This document shows, one piece after another, positions 46,601 to 57,409 of a stretch of DNA of 64,000 bases (position 1 is the first letter of the stretch; every line of letters begins with the position of its first letter). The translations under genes were made by a program, and so were the position numbers. The notes under the pieces were generated by a model. That model did not search any database. It saw only the letters and a list, made by a program, of their open reading frames with translations, and had not been told where the DNA came from. Origin of the DNA: Scatophagus argus (lineage: Eukaryota; Chordata; Actinopteri; Scatophagidae); the NCBI RefSeq assembly GCF_020382885.2, contig NC_058501.1, positions 17,108,001 through 17,172,000 on the forward strand, read 5' to 3'.

Positions 46601-49600
46601 GACTGAACAGATGTCCCTCTGGTTCATCAAATATGCCACCAGGGCAGGACACTGTGCAGTTGGAAAAAGAAATCTTTCAGGTTCAAACCTAAATATGTTA
46701 ATATATTTGTTTATATTCATATAGTATTCAGTATTCATCATGTCAACTTCCTCAGCACAAAATTCTGGTTAGAGCTTAGTACTAGTATAATACTAGTAAC
46801 TTGTATTGCATCTTTCTTTCTTTCTTTCTTCTGTTGATCAATGTATTTCTGAACGAGTTAGGATGACACCTTTCCTAGTGTTAGGATTTTGGTATTGTTG
46901 ACTTTGCTAAATCTAACACTCGTGAAGATGTTAAGTGTTGATTATTTCGAGCAGACTCGGATGCATTGCTCAGTTTTGTTGAGATCTCCCCCAAAAAGCA
47001 AAATCTTTTCTACTTGTACAATATTTATCATAAAATGACAGATACTTGTAAGTGTCTCTGACTGAAATTGATGACGGGATGAGTGAAAGTTTTCACAGTT
47101 TGACTGACCGTCGTTCTCCCCTTCAACACATTTTGGTTCTGATAGGTGCATACATGGGAAGCATGCATGCGCACAATACTCACACACGCAGGTGCGCTGG
47201 TCTGAGCGAAGCTGGTAGCCATGGTGACAGGCACAGAGGTATGAGCCAAGGATGTTGAGGCAGATATGACTGCAGAGTGGACCTGAGCCATCTGCAGGTT
47301 CCGGTGCAGAACACTCATCTATGTCTGATAATGAGAGAGACGTTTAATTAGTGGGAGGTTTGTTCAGAAGTGGAGGACTGAAGAGCCAGAAAAGTTCACC
47401 GATGGTGGATAAGTGGTACCTATTGCTTGGTACTGAGCAGAGAAGCCCACATTCTGGTGCCGCTCTGGGTTGTTTTCATCTGTCTGGAAAATCAGGGAGA
47501 GTCTGCTGCCTGGAGACAATATGGGCTGAGTCCCGGGGTGATGCCCAACCTCAGAATTCTCATAGCCACAAAACTTTCCTAGCACTTTGTCATCGTAGAG
47601 AACCTGAGGGATCATATAAAGGATAAAATCCAAATTATGATTAGGAAAATTTGCAAACTTGTATCCATTCTGTTATACAGATGTATTTGGAAAGTTATTT
47701 ATTGTACAAATGCTGATGTAAGGATTTAATACACCATGTGATGCTAATCAGCAACAGAATCTGTGGTAGTATTTTAATTGAGTCACCAAAATTACCCTAC
47801 AAATCTTTACTTCCCCTCAGCAACATTGAGGTTTAAAATATCTTTAAGTTGTTGTTTTGGCTTAATGGTCCACAACTTCAATGTTTTTGTTTTCTCATCA
47901 ACATTGTTAGAGCAGCCGGCCATTGTTGTTTAAAGAAATAGATATTTCCATCAGGAGTTGGTGGAGACCAAAACAGAGTAAAAAGTAAAGAGAATATTAT
48001 GCTAACTTTTATCTAGTTGTTATATGCACAATTTTAATTGAATATCATTTCTATGTGTAAATAAGCAACTGTTTGCTAACACATCTCTATAACTTGATAA
48101 AAGGTTGTGTTTACGACTTGCTGCAGGTTTAAATCCTTCTCTGAAGAGGTATTTGAAATTGACCAATCTAGTGCAGTTTATTTCTGAGGTGTTTTCAAAA
48201 CATTGTAAGTAGCTGATTTGTTCATCTCTGACCTGGATACCCGTAATCCTAACCCTGTTGTGAAAACTAAAACTGTTGTAATGTAAAATGTTTTGTTACA
48301 TTCCTACTTAAAGGAATATTACAGGTAGCAAAGCTGACTTGTTGTTACTTTGATCATGAAAGTGAGACTGCTAGAATAGAGTGTAGGCTGCAATATAGTA
48401 TAGAACTGAGTATTTATAGTATTTCTAGTACATATACCTTAGAGAATACTACAGATCCAAGACAAACTGACAGAAAGGCAGGACTGTGAGAAAAAGGCAC
48501 AGTTACAAACCCATCTGCTACATCAGTACCATTAAGAGCACCATGGATTTATCAATACACAACACAGTTATGTTACTGATATTAGAGCCATGGATCGAGG
48601 CCATAGATCCAAATTTGCAAAAACTTCAGTCAAACAACCCCTGTGCCCCGGCACTCTCTCTGCACCTGAGGCATAGAGTGGGAGCGAGACCAGGTTAAAA
48701 AGGGACATGGATTTTTTGCATTTCAGGGATAGCATCTCCCCTCATCCCCCCACAAATCACCTATTGGCAATATCAGATCATATCGTATGTATCAGACTGA
48801 AAACGCCAAACACCAAAGTACATATTGATTATAACAGAGAAGCATGGAAAGGTACGTAGGTAATTAGTAGAAAAAGTGTTTTAGGTGAAGTTCAAGTCAT
48901 TAGTGTTCAAGCCTGAGTCAGGTTTTCTACACTGGCACTCAATTCACACTTTAGTTTAGAACTCAAACCCTACAACACTGGTCTGTTTTTTTGTGATATC
49001 ATATGTGTTGAAATGTGGCTCTGACTGTAAGGGCGTCGTAATGGCAGCCTTCAGAAGCTTCAATGTCCAGGTGCGTGAAGGTGAGTTGAATCTGGTAGCC
49101 CTCGGGAACACTGATGTCCCACTGCCTCTGCAGGTTGGGAGGGTAAGGCTGAGGGTACTGGGGGGACTGGATCTCCCCGAGCATTACAGGCTCTGAGTCA
49201 GGCAGCTGGATGCACTCCCTCACTGACACATACAGAAACCTGGAAAGATGCATGAGCAGAGAGAGTTCGATCTGTTTGTCAGTTTGTGGTCATGTGAGCT
49301 ACTGGTCCAAAGTTGACGCAAACATAGAAAGAGCAAACATAGTGACACAATCAAGCACAACCGTTGCAACCATATAAAACTGTCATGGCTTTATATATAC
49401 GGCATACTGAGATGGATCAACGGGTCACCCTATAAAATCCCGCAATATGTCATACTGAATGTAGAGAAACAACCAAATGGTGTAACAATCAGCTCCACAG
49501 TTATAGCAGGTTTGTGCAGTGAATATTGTAACAAACCTAGAAACTCGCTTTAAAAAATATTTGCATACAACTTGTAGTAAATGTAGTTTGATCTTACCAG

Positions 49601-49623
49601 ATGATACATGAGAGCCTCCCCAT
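43699..49623 (-). CDS. c1r: Complement C1r, canonical copy (D)
   Basis: Thirteen exons: 49598-49623 (signal MGRLSCII), 49026-49239 and 47420-47603 (CUB1), 47184-47324 (EGF), 46446-46651 and 46196-46343 (CUB2), 45903-46021 and 45706-45784 (CCP1), 45447-45581 and 44833-44907 (CCP2), 44523-44728, 44217-44431 and 43699-44065 (SP). They sum to 2115 nt, 704 aa; human C1r is 705. Calcium-type EGF: DIDEC and [12 protein letters not shown]: activation [13 protein letters not shown], His57 TAAHVL, Asp102 [17 protein letters not shown] and MFCAGF typical of C1r, Asp189 and Ser195 in [12 protein letters not shown], Gly226 in TYGVYTRV. This is the only one of the four copies with all parts and all key residues. 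It should autoactivate in C1q-C1r2-C1s2 and cleave C1s, whose gene is next upstream. The SP domain is split by two introns, unlike the neighbouring c1s. Confidence 0.93.
46169..46194. repeat. (CT)n microsatellite next to a C1r-D splice donor
   Basis: CTCTCTCTCT run of about 26 bp, a few bases from the 3' splice donor of the second CUB2 exon. Confidence 0.85.
47604..49025. other. C1r-D intron 2, no recognised element
   Basis: A 1.4-kb intron between the CUB1 half exons. An open stretch around 48486-48720 has no motif I can assign. Nothing else recognised. Confidence 0.35.
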
Positions 49624-51164
49624 CTCTGCATTAAATACTACAAATCTGCAAGTGAACTCTTCTGCTGTCGCAGGAGCAAATGTCTCACAATCAAGTGAAA
49701 CATTAATGCCACAAAGTCTCCTGTTTTCAGTGTTTAGCAACTCACTGCGTTAATGCCAGGAATAAGCCTTGTTTGTTTTGGCAAAACCAAATGATTGCTT
49801 GACTTTGAATTGTAGAGAAACAGGGTCGGTGATGGAAATAAATTCTCTTAAATAGAGACTTGAGAACTTGTGATATAGACATCTTAGTATCTATAGAGAA
49901 TAACTTAAAATACAAAGAACTAGCGTGGTTGTTGTTTTTAAACAGCTCTCAAGATTTATTCCCTTATTTCAAACTTTTTGTCTAAATCATGAACCTCATT
50001 TTACCACTAGAGGAGGCTATGAGACGCCTTTCAACATCCTCTAACACAGAAGCAATTGCCTTTCTCTCAGATCAGGAAGACATGTTGGTGAAACATTTTG
50101 CTATCATAACATCTGATGAAGTTGACTGAGGCAGTTGATTTTCGCTTGCCAGGCCATGATGTGTAGGAGTGATAAGAGCACACTGGACTCGTTGCCTACT
50201 CAGCAACATCAAATTGAGATGTTGCTGTGGTTGATTAGATCGAGGCCTAAAAAACAGCAGCTTTCTTCTTCATCATCATTATCATATGCTAAAAGAAAAA
50301 CATCCAGAAATACAAACAGAAAATAAATTCTGAAATAAATAAATGCAGAAAGGTCAGAATAAATAAAAATGAAAATACTGAAACATACAGGTAAAAACAA
50401 AAGGACAAAGGACAAGCTTTAACTGCTGCTAATGTTTTAATCCATCACTGACATCACCAAGTGGTAGCAGAGCGATGCTTGTTCTCCAGATGCTGCAGCC
50501 TCACATCAGGAAGTGACGTCAGAACCACTTTTACTCCTACTTAGTGGGCATAGGAAGTGGTTTAAAGGATTGCATGAGAAAAAGTCACGAGTGGCCTGGA
50601 AAATCTACGTAATACGCTGCCATACCATTAACAATGAATGTATGCATTTCTCATGAGTATCTCTTCCAGGCTGTTAAGAGGGCCGCTTTGAGCCACATAT
50701 TATATAAATTGAATTAACTGTATAATTTGCTCATGATGTGAATAACAGAATACATTTAAAATTGGGAAAAAGTATGATGATTTATTGAAATTTTTTAAAG
50801 GATAAGAACACTTTAGTCTGGTGTAATTCATTATTAGAGAACCACACTGCACTGAAAATTATTTGAATTATTTTATTTGTTTTTTTCATACATTTGCTTT
50901 ATCCAGTTATATATCAGTGTTGAAAGACAGTTCCTTATCAATATTTATCTCAGGCTTTACTTGATTGGACAAAATACAGTTTATTATTGAGTTAGTCTTG
51001 GCAGTTAATTTGCAAGTTCTGAACAAAGGTCATAATGTGATTGGAACTTTAAGTTAATAATGAAGGCACATTTGATTATTAGATCTTTATTTTCATATAC
51101 ATCTTATCTGAATCAGTCTTGAAATGGATCAGTTTAAGTATTTTCTCCCTCACCTTTCCTGTGA
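49624..51164. other. Spacer between C1r-D and c1s
   Basis: Upstream region of copy D, with the weaker form of the conserved box at 49771-49786 (148 bp before the ATG), then the 3' flank of c1s. The open frames here look non-coding. AT-rich from 50700. Confidence 0.45.
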
Positions 51165-54100
51165 CTAAGAGTTTTCATTTGCTTCTATTGTCTCCTTAAT
51201 CCAGTCTACATAATTCTCCACCTTGGTATAATAACCCTTGTACTGCCTCTGAACACAGGGGGGTCCCCAGGACACAATGCCGGTCAGATAATAAGGCTCT
51301 CTGCCTGCAGCCAACATTGGAGAAACAAACGGACCTCCACTGTCTTGCCGACAGCTGTCCATCCCTTCTGCTCCAGCACAAAACATGTTCTGGGTGAAAA
51401 TCATATTTTTCTTTCTTGGAGTGGAAGGTGTCTTCTGACACGTTGCAAGGGGGTAGACACCAATATGAGCATATTTTAACGTTTGAGATGTGACAAAAGG
51501 CCTATTTCCTGTACCTGTCCCTGTATCTGTCCTCCCAAAGCCTGCCACTGTGCCTTGCTCACCTTCCATCAAGCCTCTGTTTGGCGCTGGCAGACAAATG
51601 GGAAAGAGATTTGGTCCTAAATTCACCCTGGAAGCTAATTTGATGAGAGCAATATCATTGTCAAAATTGTCGCGGTCTGCAGTGCCCTGGATGTAGCCAG
51701 GATGAATTATAATCTTCTCACTGTTCATGACAACCTCACTAGAAAACCTATCTGTTGGTTTTTCATCTACCAATCCACCATACAGCTGCATAGAGGTTTC
51801 ATCTACATTTTCCACAACATGAGCTGCTGTGACAGCCCATCGATCATTGATCAGTGATGCTCCTCCTCTTTTTGGGGATTTGATCAAAAGTTGCCAAGGT
51901 ATTTCTCCCAGGTTTGCGTCCTTACCACCCAAAATTCTGCCTGCACTTGAAGGGTGTTTTTTAGGCCTCCCACACACTGAAATACAGAAAGTCGTTAATG
52001 GAGTCACGTGAAAAAGGAAACATAAAATTTAAAAGGAACCAATAAATTTACCTTCAGTGCATTTCGGCATTTCCATCTTGCCTCTACTTGATTCCCATTT
52101 ACCATTGGAATTACAAATGTATGTGTCTGAAAGATTGAAAAAAAGTATATAAATAAAAGTACAAAACTTTGCATTGTCAGTTAGTTTAGAAAAGGCACAT
52201 AGACATTGACAATCACCATCTCCTTCCAGTGTGTAGTACTCTGAACTGCAGTTAAACTGGATCATGTCCTTATACTTAGTGTGGTGTGCATCTGAGCTCA
52301 AAACCTTAAGGATGCCGTCTTCTGGGATATCAGGATCACCGCAATCCACCGCTATGCACGTGAGGGAAAAAGGAAAGAAATTAAAGAAGCACGTTTTTTT
52401 TTTTTTTTTTTTCAAAATTTCCAAATTGGTCACATTCAGACTCACGTTCACAGGCGTAAGAGGGACTCCATGTTCCTGTACTCTGGCATGTCGTTACATA
52501 TTGTGTTGACAGGATCTGATTGGCTTCCTACTTTGCAAAAGTAAAATCTTATGAGCTTAATAGTGGCTTAAATATGTCAAAGGTATGAAAGTTCCTCTGT
52601 ATACTCACAGCATTTGCAACATAGCCAACATGACAAGTGACTGTGACTGTTTGACCCCGAAAATATTCTGAGGTTTGCTGAGGAGTCACTGTGGAGTGTG
52701 GGGTTACAGCTGCTGGACACACCTTGTCTGCAGTTCACATACAAGAAGAACAGTTCTGATCATTTGTGATTGCTTTGCAGCAAATATTGTTTTCCCATTG
52801 TGTCACAGGTGAGGAGGATTCATTACCTCTGGTTTTGAAGTGCAAAGTGAAGCCTTTATTAGTGCCAAAGCTGTCAGAGGTGAAGCGGACGAGGACATGA
52901 TGTGAGTGGGTGAGGAGAGGAGATGGGGGAGGCGTGTTGCCACAGAAGGGCCCCAGAATCCCATAGGAAGTCTCAATCTGCAAACAACACAAAACAGTCA
53001 TGTTACCAAATGTATGTGTCCTCCATCATTTACAATGACTATAAAGATTAATCACCCCAAATATAAAACACATATTTGCATGAGTATTCAAAACAATTTC
53101 AAAGGACACTAAATCAACATAATTCATAATTAATTCATAATTAGTCAAATGGTGGTGACTTTTAGACTGGATTTTAAAGACAAACAACTTCTGGTGAGTC
53201 AGTGTTGTGGCTAACATCTCTTGGAGTACAATCAGTCTTTGAAGCGCAGGCTTTTGGGACTGAGGGAGGAAGCTGGAGTACCCAGAGAAAACCCACACCA
53301 CAAAGAGAACATGCAAACTCCACACAGAAGGACCAGAACCAAATCCATAACCCTCTTGCTTTGAGGCTAACCACACAACACTGTGCTGTCCAAAGCACAG
53401 GTCTAAATCTGAAATTAAAAGCAACTGACTGTCCAAGAGGGAGATTAGTAAGGGAAGCTTCCAAGAATGTTTAGATAGATACATAGATACTTTATTGATC
53501 AAGAGGGAACATCAGTAAGTTGAAGCTAAATGTGCACAGGAGTTGCTTAAAAGACCAGAAGAGGGAAAAACTGCAATGTCCGGTTGTGCCTATAGAGCCT
53601 GTAAATGTTACCAAAGGAGCATCTTCTGAACACTGGCCTGGAGGAGCTCTGTAATACATTTGAATGTAAATTTATATCACTTTGTAAAGATCTCTATCCT
53701 TAGCTCAGCATTAACAACAGAACATTAAATATAATTTGATTTATGGTTTTAGGGCAATGAAACATGAAATCTTTCATGAGGTGAAAGATTTTTTTCTAAG
53801 CATTGTAGACAAGGAAATAAAAAATCCAAAATGAGTAATAAAGGGGGACTGTAAAATGGACATAACAGGATGCGTAATACTTGTCAAATCCAGCGTTTCG
53901 ACATTTTCATCTGAACTTCCTCTGCAACATTTTCTATGTTTTAAAAAGCCACACCTCTATGGCGTATTTGCACAGACACTTACTCTCAGTGCATCTATGC
54001 ATTGACCGTCAGGGCTTTGCTCCACATCAAAATCTTCAGAGAAGTGCAGCTCCAGCTGCAGGTGGGCCTCCACAGACAAGGTGTGCTGACAGTTGGCATT

Positions 54101-56310
54101 GTCTGCATATGGAGCAGGCCAGGAGGGACTGGATATGTCACCTCTTTTCTGGCCTGACAGATTCTCAGAACAGCTCACTGTGTTGAAGATAAGAGTTCAT
54201 TCATTCACCAATCTTTTAACCAGCATAATCATAAGAACTATACAATCATCTAACTCCCCCCGTTCCCTTCATTTTCCCTCCCACTCTTTTACTTGCTTCT
54301 GCTTCCTCTATCTTCCCCAGTCTCACTTCATTTTTCAGTTTTGTTTCTTCTTCCTTGATTTGTCTCACTCTGTGCATTGTTGATGATAAAGAGATTATTT
54401 GTACCGGTGCAAGTGTGGTTGTCTGTGTCCAGGTGGTAACTGTGGCGACAGGAGCAGTAGTAACCTCCAATGAAGTTGTGACAAAACTGCGTGCATTTGT
54501 TGTCAGGGTCGTCCTTACATTCGTCAAAGTCTGAGGGAGGAAATTAAAATGTCAGTAGAAAAGCATGCTGCACAATAAGCTATAAAGAAACTGTTGGGAA
54601 ATATGCTGTTTGCTCCAATGACCGCTTCTGGTTATCAGGAAATATTCAGTTAGAACATCCTGACCTGAAAGTGAACCCAGACAGGCTTCTTTTTGTGTCA
54701 CTCTCAGGTCTTAAAGTTAGTGTTTTCATTAGAAGGTCCAGTGTTGAGGTGAACATAAAATGGACTGTATTTACAAAGCGCTTTTCTAGTCATACTGACC
54801 ACTTAAAGCACTTTTACACAACTGTCGTACTCATCCATTCACACGCTAATGGAACTGATGTTATCCATCAGAAAGCATTGACCAACCACTCGCACGCATG
54901 ATAGCACTGATAGCACAGCATTGGGAGCAATTTGGGTTTCAGTGTCCAGTTCAGGGACATTTCAACATGCAGACTGGAGGAACTTAACTCTAGACGTCTT
55001 GCAGATTTTGCCTGCCAGCATCTCTAAAGCTCACTAATTAACTTGTTATATTTCTGTCTCATTAGAGTCAGGCTAGCTGTTTACTTCTTTTGGCTAACCA
55101 TCCCGACTGCAGCTTCATGTTTACCTGACAGATTTCTGGATTTCTTCTTCCTCTGAATTTAAACATGTCAACTTATTATCCAAAACAGAAATTTTGGTTT
55201 TCTTTGTGTTTTGTCACTTTATTTTCAAATAATGCATCTGAGAGATACCCACAGTGTTGCATTCACTGTGTCTGAGCACTAGCTAGAATATGGGCCAGAA
55301 GGTAATCGGTGAGAAGTGACATATTTGGATTTGTTTTTTCATTTACCTTGAGCTTATCTTTTCATGCTTCTCAGTGTAGAGACAAGGATTAAAGTCAAGG
55401 CAGCTTGCTGCATCAGTTCTTCCTTCTCTAGACTTTATAAATAGTTGTGTTTTAAGTGATTGTTTTTGTGAATTTCATTTTCTACAGCCGAGATTGTGAG
55501 ATTGTTTGACAGGATGTAGAGAGATATTAGTCACTACAGACCTGTCAGCACTATTGAAATGAAACTTAAACTCTCAGCCTTAAACACCCTTTAGAAGCAC
55601 ATAATTAAGTTATGGACACTAGTTATTTCTGCTTTTGTTCATTTATGACATGATAAACCAGCTTTAAAAACCATTGTGAATTGATGTTTAAAAATATCAC
55701 CTTCCTAACAATATGATAACAAAAGCATTCACAATGGGTTCTCTTGGGGAATCTGAAAGAATGAAACAATTGGTTGGACTCGTGCAACTCGATAACTTAT
55801 TTGCTTTTCCCCGTCGATGTCTCACCTTGATCGGTGTAAAAGCCTCTGAAGCCGGTGTGCCTCCTGGTGTTTGAGTAGTCCGAGTGGAACGATAGAGAGA
55901 GGCATCCACCCGGCGAGGAGAGGAGCAAGGGATTTACAGTGGACTGAAGCTCCTCAAATTCCCTCTTGCCACACAGAATGGAAATTAGGTTTCCATTCGA
56001 AAAGATCTGGAAAGCATCAGGAAATTATGTTGTAGAGGATGCAATAACCGTACCAACTCGAGTTAGTAACTTTGACTTCTTAAGCATTTAAAGTTTATCT
56101 TGACCTCTGACCTTCACGGCGTCGTTCTCACAGTCTTGGCTGTCCTCAAGGTCCAGGTGGATGAGCCTGATGGAGATGGTGTGACCTTTGGGGGCACACC
56201 TGCTCCAGTTTAGGCTGGCATGGGGCGAGTATCCACGGGGATACCCTGGAGACTCCACCCATCCCAGCAGTGTGGAGGAGGCCGAGTGGGAGAGCAAGAG
56301 AAGCAGGAGA
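51165..56310 (-). CDS. c1s: Complement C1s, first (signal) exon not found
   Basis: Ten exons found: 56112-56310 (end of signal LLLLLSHSASS, then CUB1), 55826-56006 (CUB1), 54405-54530 (EGF: DFDEC, CHNFIGGYYC), 53984-54177 and 52827-52977 (CUB2), 52609-52727 and 52446-52527 (CCP1), 52217-52351 and 52052-52126 (CCP2), 51165-51976 (whole SP in one exon). They encode about 690 aa; human C1s is 688. The first exon should be a few codons with ATG upstream of 56310. The SP has GRILGG (activation), GGASLINDRWAVTAAHVV (His57), DNDIALIKL (Asp102), IFTQNMFCAGAEGMDSC (Asp189), DSGGPF (Ser195) and GIVSWGPPC, close to human C1s. Position 193 is Gln (CRQDSGG) instead of the near-universal Gly. C1s, once cleaved by C1r, cuts C4 and C2. 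It is the last minus-strand gene of the cluster and lies divergent from the TNFRSF gene. Confidence 0.9.
53235..53410 (-). repeat. DANA/Mermaid-like SINE, reverse, in c1s CUB2 intron
   Basis: GGGAGGAAGCTGGAGTACCCAGAGAAAACCCACAC and AACATGCAAACTCCACACAGAAGGACC are the reverse complement of the SINE body seen at 9400-9785. Confidence 0.8.
53472..53520 (-). repeat. LINE-type 3' tail, reverse
   Basis: TAGATAGATACATAGATACTTTATTGATCAAGAGGGAACATC, the reverse complement counterpart of the tail at 12640-12692. Confidence 0.6.
54755..55020 (-). repeat. SINE-like repeat, reverse, in the c1s CUB1-EGF intron
   Basis: AAAATGGACTGTATTTACAAAGCGCTTTTC, ACCACTTAAAGCACTTTTACACAACTGTC, CATTCACACGCTAATGG and GACATTTCAACATGCAGACTGGAGG fit a common teleost SINE in reverse. 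It shares its 3' end type with 30027-30350. The tRNA-like head is eroded. Confidence 0.65.
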
Positions 56311-57409
56311 CTGCGTGTGGAAAATTGGAAAATTCAAGAAAGGGGTTAGCAGGAGGAAGTGAATTAGAAGTAGCAACTATTACAGAGTCAAGACAGAAAA
56401 GATATTACTTAATATGAGATCCAGAGAAAGTCCAGTCACACTAAAAAAATCCACAAAGATGATGATGCGCAAGTATTCTGCTCGTCTACTGAAAATCATT
56501 GAGAATAATCTGTGTCATAGTACTGAAATTGTAAAATTCAAACCCACCTTAATCCTAACATCACGATCCGATCAAATCTCATCACAAATAAAAATCTGCA
56601 CATCTGTTCTTCCCCTTTTCACCATAATTTACTTTCTTATCCCTCACCCTTCCGTGCTGCCCCCCTTTCTCTCTCGCTCATTTTGCAAACGTAGGCATTT
56701 TATAAATCTATTTGTAGATTGTTTTTGCATGTGTGCAGTAACGATGGAGTGGCTGTGTGTAAGTGGAATGGCAGGAAGACGGACTGGGCCAGAAACTCGA
56801 CTGTTGCTCCATGACTTCTTTGCAGTTTCAGCTCATCAACATCCCTTGCACCACTGGGACAAAAGTTCAGTGGAAACAATGGAGGTAGAGGGAAAGGAAA
56901 GGGTGTAGAGGAGAGAGGAAATGTCTCATTGTGCTGCTCTGCTCTGTGTAGTTAATGAGTGCCAAACTCAGCCTTTGGTCCTGTAGCTACACGGAAACAC
57001 ACACACAGCTTACCTCACATTGAGAGGGCTTGCACAGGAAGGAAGTGAGGAGAGACAGAGACAGAGAGAGAGAGAGAGAGAGAGACACGGTGGGGAAAAC
57101 GGCAGATAAGGGTCACTGGGGTTTTCCACTGTGTAGGATTAGAAAAGATGAGAAGTAGGTAAAGCAGAGTGAGGAGGGAAAACATATGAAGTCACAGACA
57201 GATCAGAGAGCAGAAAGAGAGTAGAGACAGAAGAACGAAAGCGGCGAATGAGAGCACATCAGAAAAAAAGAGGAAGAAGAAAGATATGGCACTCTGAGTG
57301 GTGCTCAAGGAACCAAGGGTAATTAAACAGCTGTCATTTGAAGTTAGGAGCAGGTTTTGGGGAAGGGTATACAGGAAGAGGGTCGTTGTAGTTAAGATAT
57401 TTTACACAG
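56311..57409. other. Divergent intergenic region between c1s and the TNFRSF gene
   Basis: It should hold the first c1s exon and both promoters, and possibly the signal exon of the TNFRSF gene, none of which could be fixed. A (GA)n tract lies at 57059-57087. The open frame at 56414-56908 has no recognisable domain. Confidence 0.4.
57059..57087. repeat. (GA)n microsatellite
   Basis: AGAGACAGAGAGAGAGAGAG run between c1s and the TNFRSF gene. Confidence 0.85.

Noticed and set aside
48486-48720. Open stretch in C1r-D intron 2 as a gene or retroelement piece
   Set aside because: No conserved motif recognisable and no supporting flanks; left as unknown intronic DNA.
56743-56780. ATGGAGTGGCTGTGT before GTAAGT as the TNFRSF signal exon
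   Set aside because: It has a good donor but ends in the wrong phase for the first cysteine-rich exon and encodes too little hydrophobic sequence.
57000-57020. Minus-strand ATG followed by GTAAGC as c1s exon 1
   Set aside because: The ATG is followed immediately by TGA in frame.
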